Below, one piece after another: positions 1-11,185 of a stretch of 64,000 nt of DNA (the first letter of the stretch is position 1; every line of letters begins with the position of its first letter). Made by a program: the position numbers and the translations under genes. The stretch covers positions 38,702,042-38,766,041 of the forward strand of contig CM060734.1 of assembly GCA_030704615.1 (NCBI GenBank), written 5' to 3'. The stretch is from Takakia lepidozioides (taxonomy: Eukaryota; Streptophyta; Takakiopsida; Takakiales; Takakiaceae). The notes beneath the pieces were generated by a model, which did no database searches, was not told where the DNA came from, and worked only from the letters and a program-made list of their open reading frames with translations.

Positions 1-513
1 TTTTTTCTCAACCTCTGTGCCCATCCTCCTGTACCACTGCTACTACATGTCACCGCCCCCGCCGCATGTGTGACTCTCCCTTGGTCCCCATCCTGCAGCC
101 CGGCCACACAGCCGCCAACCACCACAGCTCTGGCTAGCGTTGTAGAGTACGCCATCCCCTCCACGCTGCTGTTAGGTACCAGAATCGCACCCGCAACACT
201 GCTTCCCCGGCCTCATGAGGCCAGGAAAGGCCAAGGCATATCTTCCAAGCCCCAACGCAGAATTCCAAAGAGAGAGAGACCGAGAGAGAGAGAAGACAGG
301 GAGCTGGGCCCACCCCTATCCTCGCGCCTCATCCATCCACTTGGCCTTCTCTCCTTATTTTCTTCTTATTATATTTCTCCCAATTTATATATTCGTTATT
401 AATCCTTAAAAATATTAGGAAAACTGGCCCGTGCGCATGACTTTGGAAGGAAAAACGCGTTAATAAATATATATATATATATAAAAGGACTGTCACTGCT
501 TCAGACTTCTCGT

Positions 514-549
<36 letters not shown>

Positions 550-2690
550 CCAACCCTTTTGAAGTATTCACCCTCATTCAGCTTGTTAAGTTAGGTACAC
601 CAAAACTCTAACTGTCAAGTCTTGCACAGCTGATGACCAAAAGTCATGTGCACAACGCAAAGATGACCTCAAATGGGAGCAGTCATGCTGGTGAGAGGTC
701 GCAGAAGTTACACCAATTGTGACCTGGACCATAAACCATCAACTTTTGTGAAGTTTGCGCATGGAACAAATTATAGAAGGCTCCACCCATTATAGAAGGC
801 TTTACAAGTTTTTTTTTAAAAACAGGCTCCATTCTCCATTCCTCACAAATGCACATCTCGATGCACGGCACCTTTGTGTGGAATGGAGTTTTTTCTTTTT
901 CTTTTAAAGGGAAACTTGGGAGTACCTTTCCATAGGAGGGAGGAAAATTAACCCCCTTTCATATATAGGCCATGAAGCATAGAGGAGATGCAATCCCCAA
1001 ACTGACCGGCCATGAAACCATACCACAGAGGACAAGTAGCAGGATATGTGCTTCAAACTAACTCGGGTGACAGGATGGGCACTCTCCAACTTTGCTACCG
1101 GCTGCTGGTAGCCTTCTACAATCAAAAATATATATTGAATCAGAATCATAAAAATCATCAGTTGCAAATGGTAATGGTATAACTTATATGGCACATGGTG
1201 TTAGTACAATAAAGGATGTTTATGTGTTTCAAGCCAATGATGGGATAGTGCATGTTTTATGAACTAGATCATGTTGCTGCCGCGTCATATTGTGCATACT
1301 ACCAGCAAGCATGACCATACATGAGCTTATAATTACTCTGCGGTTTCAACCCACTACCAATTAGGAGATGCATTCCATTCACATTAAGCATATATGAAAT
1401 ATTATTGAGGATTCCTATTATTCTTTATAAATACAATAAAACATCTAGTTTTCATCCAAAAAGGCTCGGGATCTTGAGGGCATCAAATTCACTCAGGGTC
1501 AATGAGATTTATAGGAAAACGTGTGGGGGTGACTAGCTGTAGATTATGGGTGATTTCCGCTGTCCAATCTTGTAATATTTGAGCTTTGCAAGATCAGCAC
1601 AATGCGTCAATTTGACCTTACCCAAATCTTAATATTCCCGAATAACAAGGCCGCCCCGCCACAGATTCCTTCTAAAGTTTAACCCACATGGTGGCCCTTT
1701 TCAATTAATTTGGGGGTTTAAAAAAATGACCTCCAAGCAATTGGCGCTAGCGGTAACAAAGTCAGTTTAGCCTTCTAAGTGGTAGGTGGAAGTACCTTCA
1801 ATGTCCAAAATTGGTGTAAAGAGTCTCTATGTAAATTGAGGAAATTTGCACGCTCCTCTAAAATCTAATATCACAATCTCCAAATCAACCCAAGTAATCA
1901 AATCCCCATGGTATATATATATATATATAGTCAGATTGTAGTGTTTTCTATTCATATTCATCTCATAAACTTCTTAAAATCAAAGTGATATGACATCCGA
2001 TCAAACAAAAGATGTCTCAAATAAAAGATGTGTCAATTGTGTAAAATATGGTGTATCTTGATCCCAAATAGCAGTTGCATTCTGAGGAACATGGACACCT
2101 TTATGACATATAGCGTGTGGTTTTAAGTTTCAACCCACAACCACTAGTAAAGTGATGTCTGAGCTAAATGTTGGTTGTCCAACAAGTTGTACATCTATCT
2201 CCCACCTGCAATTGCAGCCATGTGGGTCTGCTTAAAATTTACTAACATCTTGGTGCATCTACTCACAATAGTCATGTGCGATTTGCATGCAATCGCCCGC
2301 AACCATGCAGTCACATGTAGGCCTCTTGGCTATTGAGTCGAGACAAGTTGTTACGTGTCAATTTTTTCTTTGTTTACATGCCCCAAGTTGTTAGAGTACA
2401 ATTGCATTTTCGAGCAACTTGCTACATGTCAATTTTTAATTCATTCATTTTCTTTTTCTTTTGCACTCCAACTTCTTGGCATTCGATTATCCATGGGAAC
2501 AAACCATTCAGTTTTTCGGTCTGACATTCTGTCACAACCCCCAATTTGAGCAATCCATGGTGCACTGTAGTAGGATACAGCCAAAACTTACAGACATCAG
2601 CCATAACATGTGTAGCAGGGTTTGTAGTGAATCTACCAACCGGGATCCACTAATTTGGTCGATTTCCAAATTGACAACACTGTGTATATA
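1..2690. other. Intergenic, no gene recognised
   Basis: No open frame here shows a recognisable domain or a splice-consistent chain. The stretch is AT-rich, with an AT run at 467-483 and a CT run at 517-546. Short open frames overlap on both strands without any sign of selection. Only the two microsatellites can be supported. Confidence 0.6.
467..546. repeat. AT and CT microsatellites
   Basis: An (AT)n run at 467-483 is followed by about fifteen CT units at 517-546. Similar CT/GA runs recur at 16,664-16,691, 39,843-39,861, 40,332-40,350, 45,869-45,889 and 56,598-56,619. A TA run lies at 23,444-23,464 and a TG run at 33,613-33,635. Confidence 0.9.
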
Positions 2691-3174
2691 TTCAAAATCA
2701 CAATGTAAGAAAACCAAATACCTTTTATGCAAGGCATCTTTGCCATCAATCCCAAAATATGCTTAGTGTGTCTGTCAAATTAACAACACTGTGTATAAAC
2801 AGATTGAGAGTATGCAGTTGATGGCACACCTGGGATCTATTGCTCTTGGAAAACGGGTTAGTTAGGGAAGACAAAACGGATGGTAGAGTCTATTGGACTA
2901 TTTAGTCCCAATGGAAGGAAGCGAAGGGTAGAGATATCGAAAAGTTCAATGTCCATGCAGGATTTGTGTGAGCATAAAGTAGAGAACCTTGAAACACCTG
3001 AGGGCTCAACATCACGGCCATGTGAGGATGAGGTCTTTGTCCACAAAATCGATGGATGTTGCTAGAGTTGCGATAGCTAGCCTAGATTTCAAAGTCACAA
3101 TGTAAGAAAACCAAATATGTTTTATGCAATGCATCTCTGCTATCAATCCCAAAACCTGCTTAGTGTGTTTGTCT
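2691..3174 (+). repeat. Pair of 85-bp direct repeats
   Basis: Positions 2,691-2,775 recur at about 3,088-3,174 with a handful of differences. Both copies contain the shared core CAATGTAAGAAAACCAAATA. The 310 bp between them includes a short open frame with no recognisable similarity. The arrangement suggests a local duplication or two truncated copies of one dispersed repeat. Confidence 0.75.
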
Positions 3175-3198
3175 AAGACTTCTTAGTCAATCGCTCAT

Positions 3199-3603
3199 CT
3201 AAGAGCTCTCTAGCAAATCATGTGTCATCCGAAGCATCCATGACTTGCCAGCACCTAGACCATAGGCATAACCCGAATTCATTATCCCTCTCATCCGTAA
3301 CAATCGATCTATGCTTAGTTTCTGATGTATGAGGCCATTCGCCTTCAAATATGCTCCAACAATGTCAACAAGGCCCGCTCCATCAGGAATGGATTCCTTA
3401 GCATCCACCGTTTATTGCAATGTCTTCACATAGGTTTCGTTTGCCCGCTCGTTACGAAGTAAGTCCTTTATTTCCTTGATAATATCGTCTTTCAAACATG
3501 TGCGAGGTAGGGACTTCTCACTTGCGGCTGTGACGTAAGCCTCACTTACAGCTTTGGTAAGAGATTGCACCACACCTTTCACGAACTGATCTTGATTGTC
3601 CAC
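3199..3603 (-). pseudogene. Unrecognised decayed reading frame
   Basis: One minus-strand frame runs from 3,603 to 3,199, interrupted by a single in-frame TAA at about 3,412. The translation looks protein-like: charged and helical, with LTKAVSEAYVTAASEK near the start and GAGLVDIVGAYLKANG after the stop. I do not recognise a family. It lies just beyond the 3' side of a solo LTR, so it may be part of an older mobile element. No promoter or splice sites were identified. It could equally be a fortuitous open stretch. Confidence 0.3.
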
Positions 3604-3624
3604 ATGTCAATAATGGAGCAAACA

Positions 3625-4262
3625 TGTCGCGCACCTCACTTCGGTAAGCTCCCCTTCACATCATAGTTACTCGCTTTGATGCGCGCGCCTAACTCCCAAA
3701 CTGGCTGCCAGGCCAACTCGGAGCTTCGGCTGCTCACCAGGACATAACGGTCTCCTTTTGCTCCTCCACAAGACCCTCGCTCACTTTGGGCCTAGTGGAA
3801 ATTCCTTTTGGTTGTTGGCAGCCCGGAACAGCTCCCCACACCTTGGTCGCTTTCCGGCTCAACACGCTTACTCACTAGTTTTTGGTCACCAACGGGCTTG
3901 CACCGTTTTCGGGGTTACTACTCCCTATATATACTTCTGTGACTGTCCGCGGGGGTTTCACAAACAACACCGTCTTTTTATGGCGAACCACCACGAAGAC
4001 CCTTGACTCCCGGTGATGAGTCGCAGTGAGTCTTGGCCCACCCACCACGGCCCCAATGGACCGTGATGAGTCCCAAGACTCCCCACGACTCCCACCATAA
4101 GGTCTCCGCCCCATGGTGAGTCTTATGCGCCTCCGCCTCCTTGAGTGCCTTGGGCACTCAAGGGTGCTTCAGCCCCTGTACCTATTGTTGTCACTGCCCC
4201 CACCACAAGAGCAGCCCCTCTTGTGTCCCGACCCATTGCACTCAAGACAAAGGGCCACGACA
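3625..4262 (-). mobile_element. Solo LTR of a chromovirus-like element
   Basis: This 638-bp unit matches the LTR at 24,385-25,615 once the insertion in that copy is removed. On the minus strand it starts TGTCGTGGCCC and ends in GACA, so it has TG...CA termini with short inverted ends (TGTCG/CGACA). The orientation is fixed by the other copy, which is followed by a tRNA-type primer-binding site. No primer-binding site or internal domain adjoins this copy, so I call it solo. The flanking 5-mers (AAACA and CACAC) are not a clean target duplication. Confidence 0.75.
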
Positions 4263-5300
4263 CACACCTCTACCAACAGGGAGTCGATGTCATCATCGAC
4301 TTGTCCATTTTGTAGAAACTAACATCCTAGTTGTGGCGTCCCACATCAAGGAGTTTGTTTCCGTACCATGGCGTCCCATGGCAAAGAACCAAACCCCCAC
4401 TTGACTCTACTCTCCACTAGCTAGTTCGGCCGACTTCCTCCAAGTCTCGGCCAAGGGTGGAGCCTCTCTAGCTCCATCCAATGCACTCTTCTTGGCCCAC
4501 TTCAAGGCCAAGGAACGATCCTCCCCGAGGATCAAATCGCCCTACTGCAACAACATTGCTTGCGATCGCTCATGATGCCGCTTTTTGGCATCACCTTGAG
4601 CAAGGGTTCACCTTGAACCCTTTTTGACTAGGAAGATAACCTTGAACCAACCGTGCGGCCTAATCACTGCAATTGGGTCCGCCTTGGAATGCTGGCCTGA
4701 GGTACGGGAGCACGCCGAAGCCGCACTATGACTTCGTCCTCAGGTTATATGATTATAGTACGTGAACGGAAGCACGTAGCTTCCGCGTTAGCCCGCACTA
4801 CAAGACAACCCCCTCGGTAGCGCAATTATAGTACGTGCACGTGCCATGTACGCACTAGCACGTGAACTCCCAAAGAAGGCGCAAGTTTCATTGCCCTTTG
4901 GATGGGAGTCACCCGATTTCGGCACTACGCAAACACACGATTAATCCAATTTACATCTCTCACTTTTGTAAGCTAACATCCTTGGGGATGTACTCTTCAT
5001 AAAAAGACCATATCATGTGCGTGCATCAGCCAATAAACAATACCCCTGTATATAGCTTAATTCATGAATTTATCATATGTATACATATTTTTAAGACTTT
5101 ATTAAAATCCCTAAAGTATTTATATATAAAAAAATTAATAAATAATAATACCCAATTGTATGTATTCATGTGTTCATTGAGAATATAAAAACCCTTTATT
5201 TATATATAATTTTTAATACAAAATTATGGACAAACTATAGATCGGATCTAAAAAAAATCAAAATAACTTGTGTAACCAATAAAAATTAGTATAAAATTTA
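4263..5300. other. No gene recognised
   Basis: The left half is GC-balanced with no domain-bearing frame. Around 4,750 and 4,830 the string ATTATAGTACGTG occurs twice. From about 5,030 the sequence becomes strongly AT-rich. Nothing else can be supported. Confidence 0.5.
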
Positions 5301-5309
5301 TTTTCCGTT

Positions 5310-5400
5310 TATAGAATTGTTAAAAACATGCTGAAATGTGTTGAGAAAAGTGCCTTCATAAGCAGTGCCTTGTTTTATCAATTGTGCTGCACTGCCGCTG
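5310..5400 (-). pseudogene. OSB-like fragment (tail of PDF-motif exon)
   Basis: The minus strand reads AAQLIKQGTAYEGTFLNTF, the segment that follows the PDF motif in the OSB-like copies at 17.6-23.2 kb (for example AAQLIKSGTANEGTFF at 22.1 kb). Only this tail survives, next to a decayed PPR fragment. OSB proteins bind single-stranded DNA in plant mitochondria and plastids. This remnant is far too short to function. Identification depends on the longer copies elsewhere in the window. Confidence 0.55.
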
Positions 5401-5599
5401 CTGTTTCCACTTAGGCCAAAACAAGAAGTTTTTTTCTTAAAGAAATGTGGGGGGATTTGTGTGCAGCAGCTGCTGTTCCTCCTCCTCTCACCCTCCCCCA
5501 TTTTCCTTGGCCTAAGTAGGGGGGAGAGAGACAGCAGTAACAGCTGTTACTCTCTCCATGCTTAGGCAAACAAAAGGAAAAAAAACAATAATAATAATA

Positions 5600-5908
5600 A
5601 CAGATTCGTTGCTCCCACATTTGACATATATGTTGACGTGGGTACTGTTCAGAATGACACCTGATATAACCCTAGCTTTGACAACATCACCATGGACCTC
5701 TTTGCCTTTTTCGAGGGTTGCTTGCATGGTTGTTCATGCATTATAAACACAAACGAACATGATGATCTGGTCCAACTTCAAGCCTTCCTGCATCATTTGC
5801 TCATAGGTCTCTATGTCGAAGTCTTCATGCCGCACCCCTCCTATGCATATCTTGCATTCATCACGTTCCACAACACCACATCTCGTTTAGCCATATTGTC
5901 AAAACACT
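5600..5908 (-). pseudogene. PPR gene fragment, left of retroelement insertion
   Basis: The minus strand encodes decayed pentatricopeptide repeats: MAKRDVV-type text near 5,890, then EKGKEVHGDVVKARV and NIYVKCGS. These are standard PLS-type phrases. Frameshifts and stops interrupt it, so it is a pseudogene. Intact relatives are organellar RNA-binding proteins. The preceding repeat of the same gene lies at 16,506-16,645 on the other side of the retroelement, and the two halves read on in register. CACT at 5,905-5,908 is the left target-site duplication. Confidence 0.75.
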
Positions 5909-6303
5909 TGTCATGGTTTTAGTCATGGTTAACTAGAATTACCTACTTCTAGTTAACTATGACATTTTGGATATTTATATTTGTATTTTGTGTGTTGAGA
6001 CTTCATTTGGTCTCACATGCCAAGTGAGGTGTCAAACCTCACTTGGGACATGGGGATGGGTTTTCCCCTTGTGAGTGTTGAGGAGGGCTCATCTTCTTGT
6101 AGTTGAGCCTCCATGAGCCTCTCCCACCTCCATAGCTCTAGGTATTGAGAGGGAATGTGGTGAGGGCTTTGTAGGGTGGATTCCTTTAGCAAAGGTGTCA
6201 TTGGCTTGACTTAGTTTATGTGATTGAGTGGATTCATGAGTGGAGTGTTTCCATTGTGTGTTCACATCCATTATCACTACAAGAAGATCACCTTATGCTT
6301 GTG
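5909..6303 (+). repeat. 5' terminal repeat unit (A1)
   Basis: It starts TGTCATGGTTTTAGTC and matches 16,039-16,413 with about a dozen substitutions plus a 17-18-bp indel near 6,275, by eye. It contains a perfect 11-bp hairpin at 6,020-6,046 (CCAAGTGAGGT, loop GTCAA), which is conserved in the 3' copy at 16,148-16,174. Homology stops after GCTTGTG at 6,303. The 92-bp tail that ends the element on the right is absent here. Confidence 0.85.
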
Positions 6304-8961
6304 AGTGCGGAGTGTAAGGATTAGTTTTAGCACTTGTGTTGGTGTACACCGAGGAGTGAGAGAGCTAGGAAAGCTCAAGTATCTCACAAGGCTTGTAAGG
6401 TGCTGCAAAGAGGAGTGTTTTTGCATTGCATCAAAGAGGTGGAGAGCTCAAGGAGAGAGCTCTTGAGTTACAAGACTTTGCAGAGGTGGAGAGCTTAAGG
6501 AGAGAGCTCTTGTATCACAAAGCTTACATGGTTTTGCAAGGTAAGTGTTTGTATGTGCTCTGAGGGTTTGAGAGCTTGGAAAAGAGCTCTTGCATCACAA
6601 GAGAAACGTCTTGTGTGTGGAGAAGATAAACACTAGGGTTTCAAGAGCAAGCTCTAGTTGTTCATGGTGTAAAAGAGAAGCCAAAGAGCGGCACATGCTT
6701 GGGTTGGAAACACCATAGAAGGCGTACAACAAGGGTAGCTTGAGGAGTATTGAGTAGCTCAAGAGAAGCTAAGAAGTGGTTGTTCTATCCATGGTGAAAT
6801 GAAGCCAAGTGGGGTTTTATTTGGTTGACAAACAAACAAACAACCAAAGACGGCGCTAGAAGGGAGTGATTTTGCTAGTTCTATGAGTTCTTGGATTGCT
6901 CTTGGTGAAGCAAGTGATTGACCAAGCAAGTGGCGCATGTGTGGAGCATGTTTTCCAAGTGTGGCTTCTAATTCAAGCTTGAGGAGAGCTAGAAGGTGAA
7001 GTGAGCAAGTTCATTCCTTGTGTATGAGGTGGTGCATGTTGTGGAAGAAAAGCCAAGGAGCTACATAGGCTAGGGCTTGAAGACAACAAAAGCAACCACT
7101 TGGAGAGCATCAAGAAGCTCAAGATGACTCCAAAGGGAAGCATGTGGGTAAGAATTCTATCCATGATGATGTGAAACCAAGCCTAAAGTATTGAAGAGCT
7201 TGGAGCACATGTGGGAGATCATTGGAGGTGGTCTTCATGAATAAAGAAGATTGTGGCTCACGACATGCATAGCAACTTCAACCATACATTAGCATGTAAC
7301 AAGACAAGGAAGGGGAAGGTGAAGCTCATGTATTCATTCCCTTTTTACTTAAGTTTTGTGGTGGATGGTTGATCAAGCAAGTGATGCTTATGTGGAGCAT
7401 GCTCTTTAGGGCTTGTGACTTCAAGTTTGAGAAGATAAGCTCTTGAATAGAGGTGTGGATACACATTATGATGAATGAAAAGAACACCTAGGTTAAGAGG
7501 TGGAAGTGTGTGTGACTAGCCCATGCAAGGGAAAGCACATGGAAGATGGCATACAAAATTCAAATTCAAGCAAGGCTTGGTGCTTGTCATTGGGCACATT
7601 AGCTTGCTATGAGTTCCAAGGAGATCAAGAGGAACTTGTCAATTTGGGATGAGTGCATTGCAAAGTAAGATAATGCAATCTTGCATGCATGTTAGGGGGG
7701 AAGATACCATGAAGAAGGTGTTTCTTACTATACTCTACAAACCCTAGTCTCCATACTCTTCAAGAAACTGAGTATGGGCTCCCTCTGCCCATCATACACT
7801 TTTTTGAACAGTGTATGGAACCCCTCTGTCCAACATACTCTTTTGTGAACAGAGTATGGGCCCCCTCTACCTAACATACGTTGTTTCGAACAGTGTATGG
7901 GCTCCCTCTGCCCCCATCATACACTTTTGTGAACAGTGTATGGATACAAGTGGAGAGACTTTGCCTACCATACGTTTTCATTAAAAGTGTATGACATCTA
8001 GGGTTAATCTGGAGGAGTATTGCCTTTTGAGGATCTTTGGGGGGTCCTTTGAGGAGCTTTTGTAGGACACTTGAAGAGCTCTTGAAGGGGTGTTTGGAGG
8101 ACTATTTGGAGGACTATTGGGGGTCCTTGTAGACCAATATTTGGCAAACATTTGGAGCTTTAGAGGGCTATTTGGAGGACTATTTTGGGATCCTTGGAGG
8201 CTAATATTTGGCGAGCTTAAGGAGTCTTTGGCAACTTGTCTGAAGGACTTTTTGGGGTCCTTGAGGGCCAAGATTTGGCAGGCTTTGGGGGCCTTAGTGA
8301 GATTGTTTGAGAGACATCTTGAGGGCTCTTGGAGAGTTATTTGAGAGACCCTGGAAGGTAGTTATGTCTGTTGGTCATGAGCAAGAGCGTTTAGAGATAG
8401 GGGGAGACTAGTGGGATGAGAGCATTCTGGGATTAGGAATTGCTTTAGTCTCTCTTCCTCGTAGTCTTCCACCCTCTATGTAGGCCAAAACCTTTCCGTA
8501 GGTGGAGGCAAGAGTCAGTCCGGGTTTGGGCTGGGGTGTTCTTGCAGGAGCGACACTGTGGAGTGTTATTTTTGGTGTGGGGGAGTTCCTGTCTTGATTT
8601 TCTTGTGTTTGGATCCCCCCCACACCTGCGTGCTTGACTGTGCACCATGTCAGTTTTGTGTGGGCACTTGTTTTCATAGGAGGTTGGTCCGGATTTGATC
8701 ACCGACCAATCCTAGAGCATGCTGTCGGTGGTGAGGCTGGGGTGATGACCAGTCAGACCACCATTGTTTCTCTTATGGTGAGACTGGGTTGATGACCAAC
8801 AGACCATATGAGTGCTTGCAGTGGATGCAGGTGCAGGTTTATGTTACGAACCTAGTAGTCTAAGCCATAAGCCGCAACAGGTTCTCTACCCAGTTACCTT
8901 GTGGAAAGGGGGATTAGAGACAGGTTTACAACAGGTGTGGTTGTGAGTTTTCATCACGGAG
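6304..8961 (+). other. Long untranslated leader of the retroelement
   Basis: About 2.65 kb lie between the 5' terminal repeat and the Gag frame. From 6,360 to 7,000 there are imperfect repeats of the type GGAGAGAGCTCTTG. Positions 7,752-7,993 hold a tandem stem-loop array. Positions 8,040-8,340 hold degenerate repeats of TTTGGAGGACTATTTGG. No coding domain was recognised. Functions such as packaging or translation control are only conjecture. Confidence 0.7.
7752..7993 (+). other. Tandem array of six 25-nt stem-loops
   Basis: Six hairpins of identical length (25 nt: 8-nt arms, 9-nt loop) start at 7,752, 7,793, 7,834, 7,875, 7,918 and 7,969, so the spacing is 41, 41, 41, 43 and 51. Arms alternate between CATACACT/AGTGTATG and CATACTCT/AGAGTATG, so stem changes are compensatory. 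The fourth and sixth copies keep pairing through G-U wobbles. The loop 3' side is GAAC in copies two to five. Between hairpins lies a pyrimidine-rich spacer (CCCCTCTGCCCA type). This suggests selection for a folded RNA in the leader. Confidence 0.85.
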
Positions 8962-10650
8962 GTGCCACCAGTTGCTGAAGAGAGTGCCGGTACGAGCACC
9001 AACGATATTAGTGGGTATACAAGACGAGGTGTGCGGTTTAGGCCACCTTCACCTTTAGTGTCTTCCGAGGAAGGTTCAGACTCAGAGTTAGGAGGATTCT
9101 CGCCGAGGTTGCAAGCCATTTCCGTGCCATTGTTGTGGGATACGATGGAGGAAATGTATGGAGCTACCAAGGGGCCACGTCGGTACTCTGGAGCTGTGGG
9201 CACCATCGAGCTTGATGATTTTATACAGGAGTTTGATAGTTGGTATGATTTGCAGCAGATGCGCAATCCACAACTGTTTACGCCTTTTATGGCGTGGAAG
9301 GGACTGTTTCAGCACCTTGAGGGGCCGCCCATGGATGACTACCATGAGTTTAGGCGGGGACATGAGGTGGAGATTGAGGAATGGTGGGTGTATTGGTCAC
9401 CTGACTATGTCTCCATTACTAGAGGCACAAGGGTAGTGGTGACACCGACAGCTACACCAGCAGTTTCTGCAAGCAGCAGTGGGACGTCAAGTGGAACAGG
9501 AGCTGGGAAGTCCACCCAAGTTCCTGCTGCAGCACCAACATCCGTGCCTCCCTTTAACCCAGTTGTGGAGTTCTTCGAGGAGTTGAGGAGAAACTACCAA
9601 GGGATAAGGACAGAGAAGTTGCGGGGCTTGCAAGAGTTCCAACGAAGGTCTACTGAGAGTTTGAGGGAGGCTTTCACTCGCATGAGGCGCTTGATAAACG
9701 TAACCCAAGGGGTTACAGAAGCTCAGGCAGTCCAGTTCTGGTATGGGATCCTGGACAAGGAGCTGAGGAGAAAGGTGCGGGATGCAACTCTCCTACAAGT
9801 GGACCAACCTACCTTAGCAAATGTGTTTTTGCTGGCAGAGCGGATAGAGCTCAATATGGTGGAGGAGCGAGTGGTCATGGTGGGGTTTGGTCAGGAGACA
9901 CAACGAAGTGGAGCTCTTAGCCAACAACAACCACTACCCCAACGTGCTCAAGGCAATAAGGGGGCTCAGGCAAAGCCCAGGGAAGGGCCGAGAGGATCTC
10001 AATTGCAGAGGTCACTTCCTTCATTCTCAGGCCAACAACAGTCAGGTGTGATATGTTGGGATTGTGGATGACCCCATGTTAAGAGAGATTGTCCGGAAAG
10101 AGGCAAAGGGCCGGCACAGGCACAACCTACACAACTACAATGTGGGCATTGTGGCAAGAATGGGCATGAAGAGGCCCATTGTTATGACTTGCATCCTGAG
10201 CTACGGCCAGGCCAGTTCCAAGGGAACAATGGTGGCCGAGGACGAGGCAATGTAGTCCAGAGAGGTAGAGGAGGCAGAGGTCGAGGTGGAGGACGTAACC
10301 AAAACCAAGGAGCACAGGGTCAGGGTCAAGGTCATGACCAAGGCATGGTGGATAGACTTGCCCAGCTAGAGCAACGTCTTGCTGCCATGGCCACTACTCA
10401 TGTTGCGCCAGCTCCAAGGCTTGAGGTTCAAGCCCCACCTGCACAACCTCCTACGCCTAGGGAAGACCAGATTGGTATGGGCTTCATGTGTGGAGCCGCA
10501 CTTGCAGGACCATTGCATGTGGAATCTGCAGCTGCTGTCACTCGAGTAGCAACGCGTGCTCCTAAGCCAAGAAGAGCGGATGTGGATTTTGATCCACAAA
10601 GAGGGGAAGCAAGTCGGTTCAGAAAAGGCACGAGGGATTACACGCCATGA
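8962..10650 (+). pseudogene. Gag polyprotein with two CCHC zinc knuckles
   Basis: The frame opens at GTG 8,962 after a stop at 8,944; the first ATG is at 9,145 (MEEMYG). Residues about 90-330 form a retrotransposon-gag capsid (FDSWYDLQQMRNPQLF, LREAFTRMRRL, VQFWYGILDKELRRKV). A first zinc knuckle at 10,054-10,095 (CWDCG, stop, PHVKRDC) is broken by TGA at 10,069, probably from CGA. A second, CGHCGKNGHEEAHC, is at 10,141-10,182. A Gly/Arg-rich stretch and a Gln/Leu coiled-coil-like segment (MVDRLAQLEQRLAAM) follow. The frame ends at TGA 10,648. Gag would form particles and bind the RNA genome. Confidence 0.85.
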
Positions 10651-10696
10651 GCTCTTCATTCGATTATAACCAGATCATCCTACAGATGGCTCTATC

Positions 10697-11176
10697 ATGA
10701 GAGCTAAAGTCATTGTTACGGACGCAATGTCTTATGATGTGCTTGTTGGTGGGGCTGTGTTATACCCGATGGGCTTTACTCTGGACTTTTGGGAAGAAAC
10801 GACATCCTATAGGCCGGAATGGCAGTCAAGGGATGGCCGACGTGCACTACTCCCAGTGCGGTTTATTGGGAATGTAGCGGTGGATCATAGGAACATGATG
10901 CCCATATTTGCTGCATTCTCAGGGGTGGTGGTTTGGGGTGGTGAGCTCTTGGAGGGCAATAGCCATGCAGATGATAGGCCACCACCTGATGAGGACAAAC
11001 AATTGGCATACAAGGCTGATTTGCTTCCTCATGTGCTTGTGCATATTCCACTGTGGGGTACGGTTGGGTGCACCAATTTGCAACGAGTAGCAGGCGAGAG
11101 TGTGCACCAAGCATGGCAGGAGGCCTTTCCATTGATGAGTGAGGGAAGTTCAGTGACATCACCTGGACCTCCTTAG
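10697..11176 (+). pseudogene. Protease-region remnant and linker
   Basis: This lies in the frame shifted by one relative to Gag. YDVLVGGAVLYPMGFTLDFW resembles the C-terminal part of retroelement aspartic proteases (the hydrophobic LG-D-L region). I see no D-T/S-G active-site triplet in any frame between 10,300 and 10,700, so the catalytic half is probably deleted or too decayed to read. The rest is an unrecognised linker that ends at TAG 11,174 just before the methyltransferase. Confidence 0.5.
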
Positions 11177-11185
11177 TTAGCTCCT

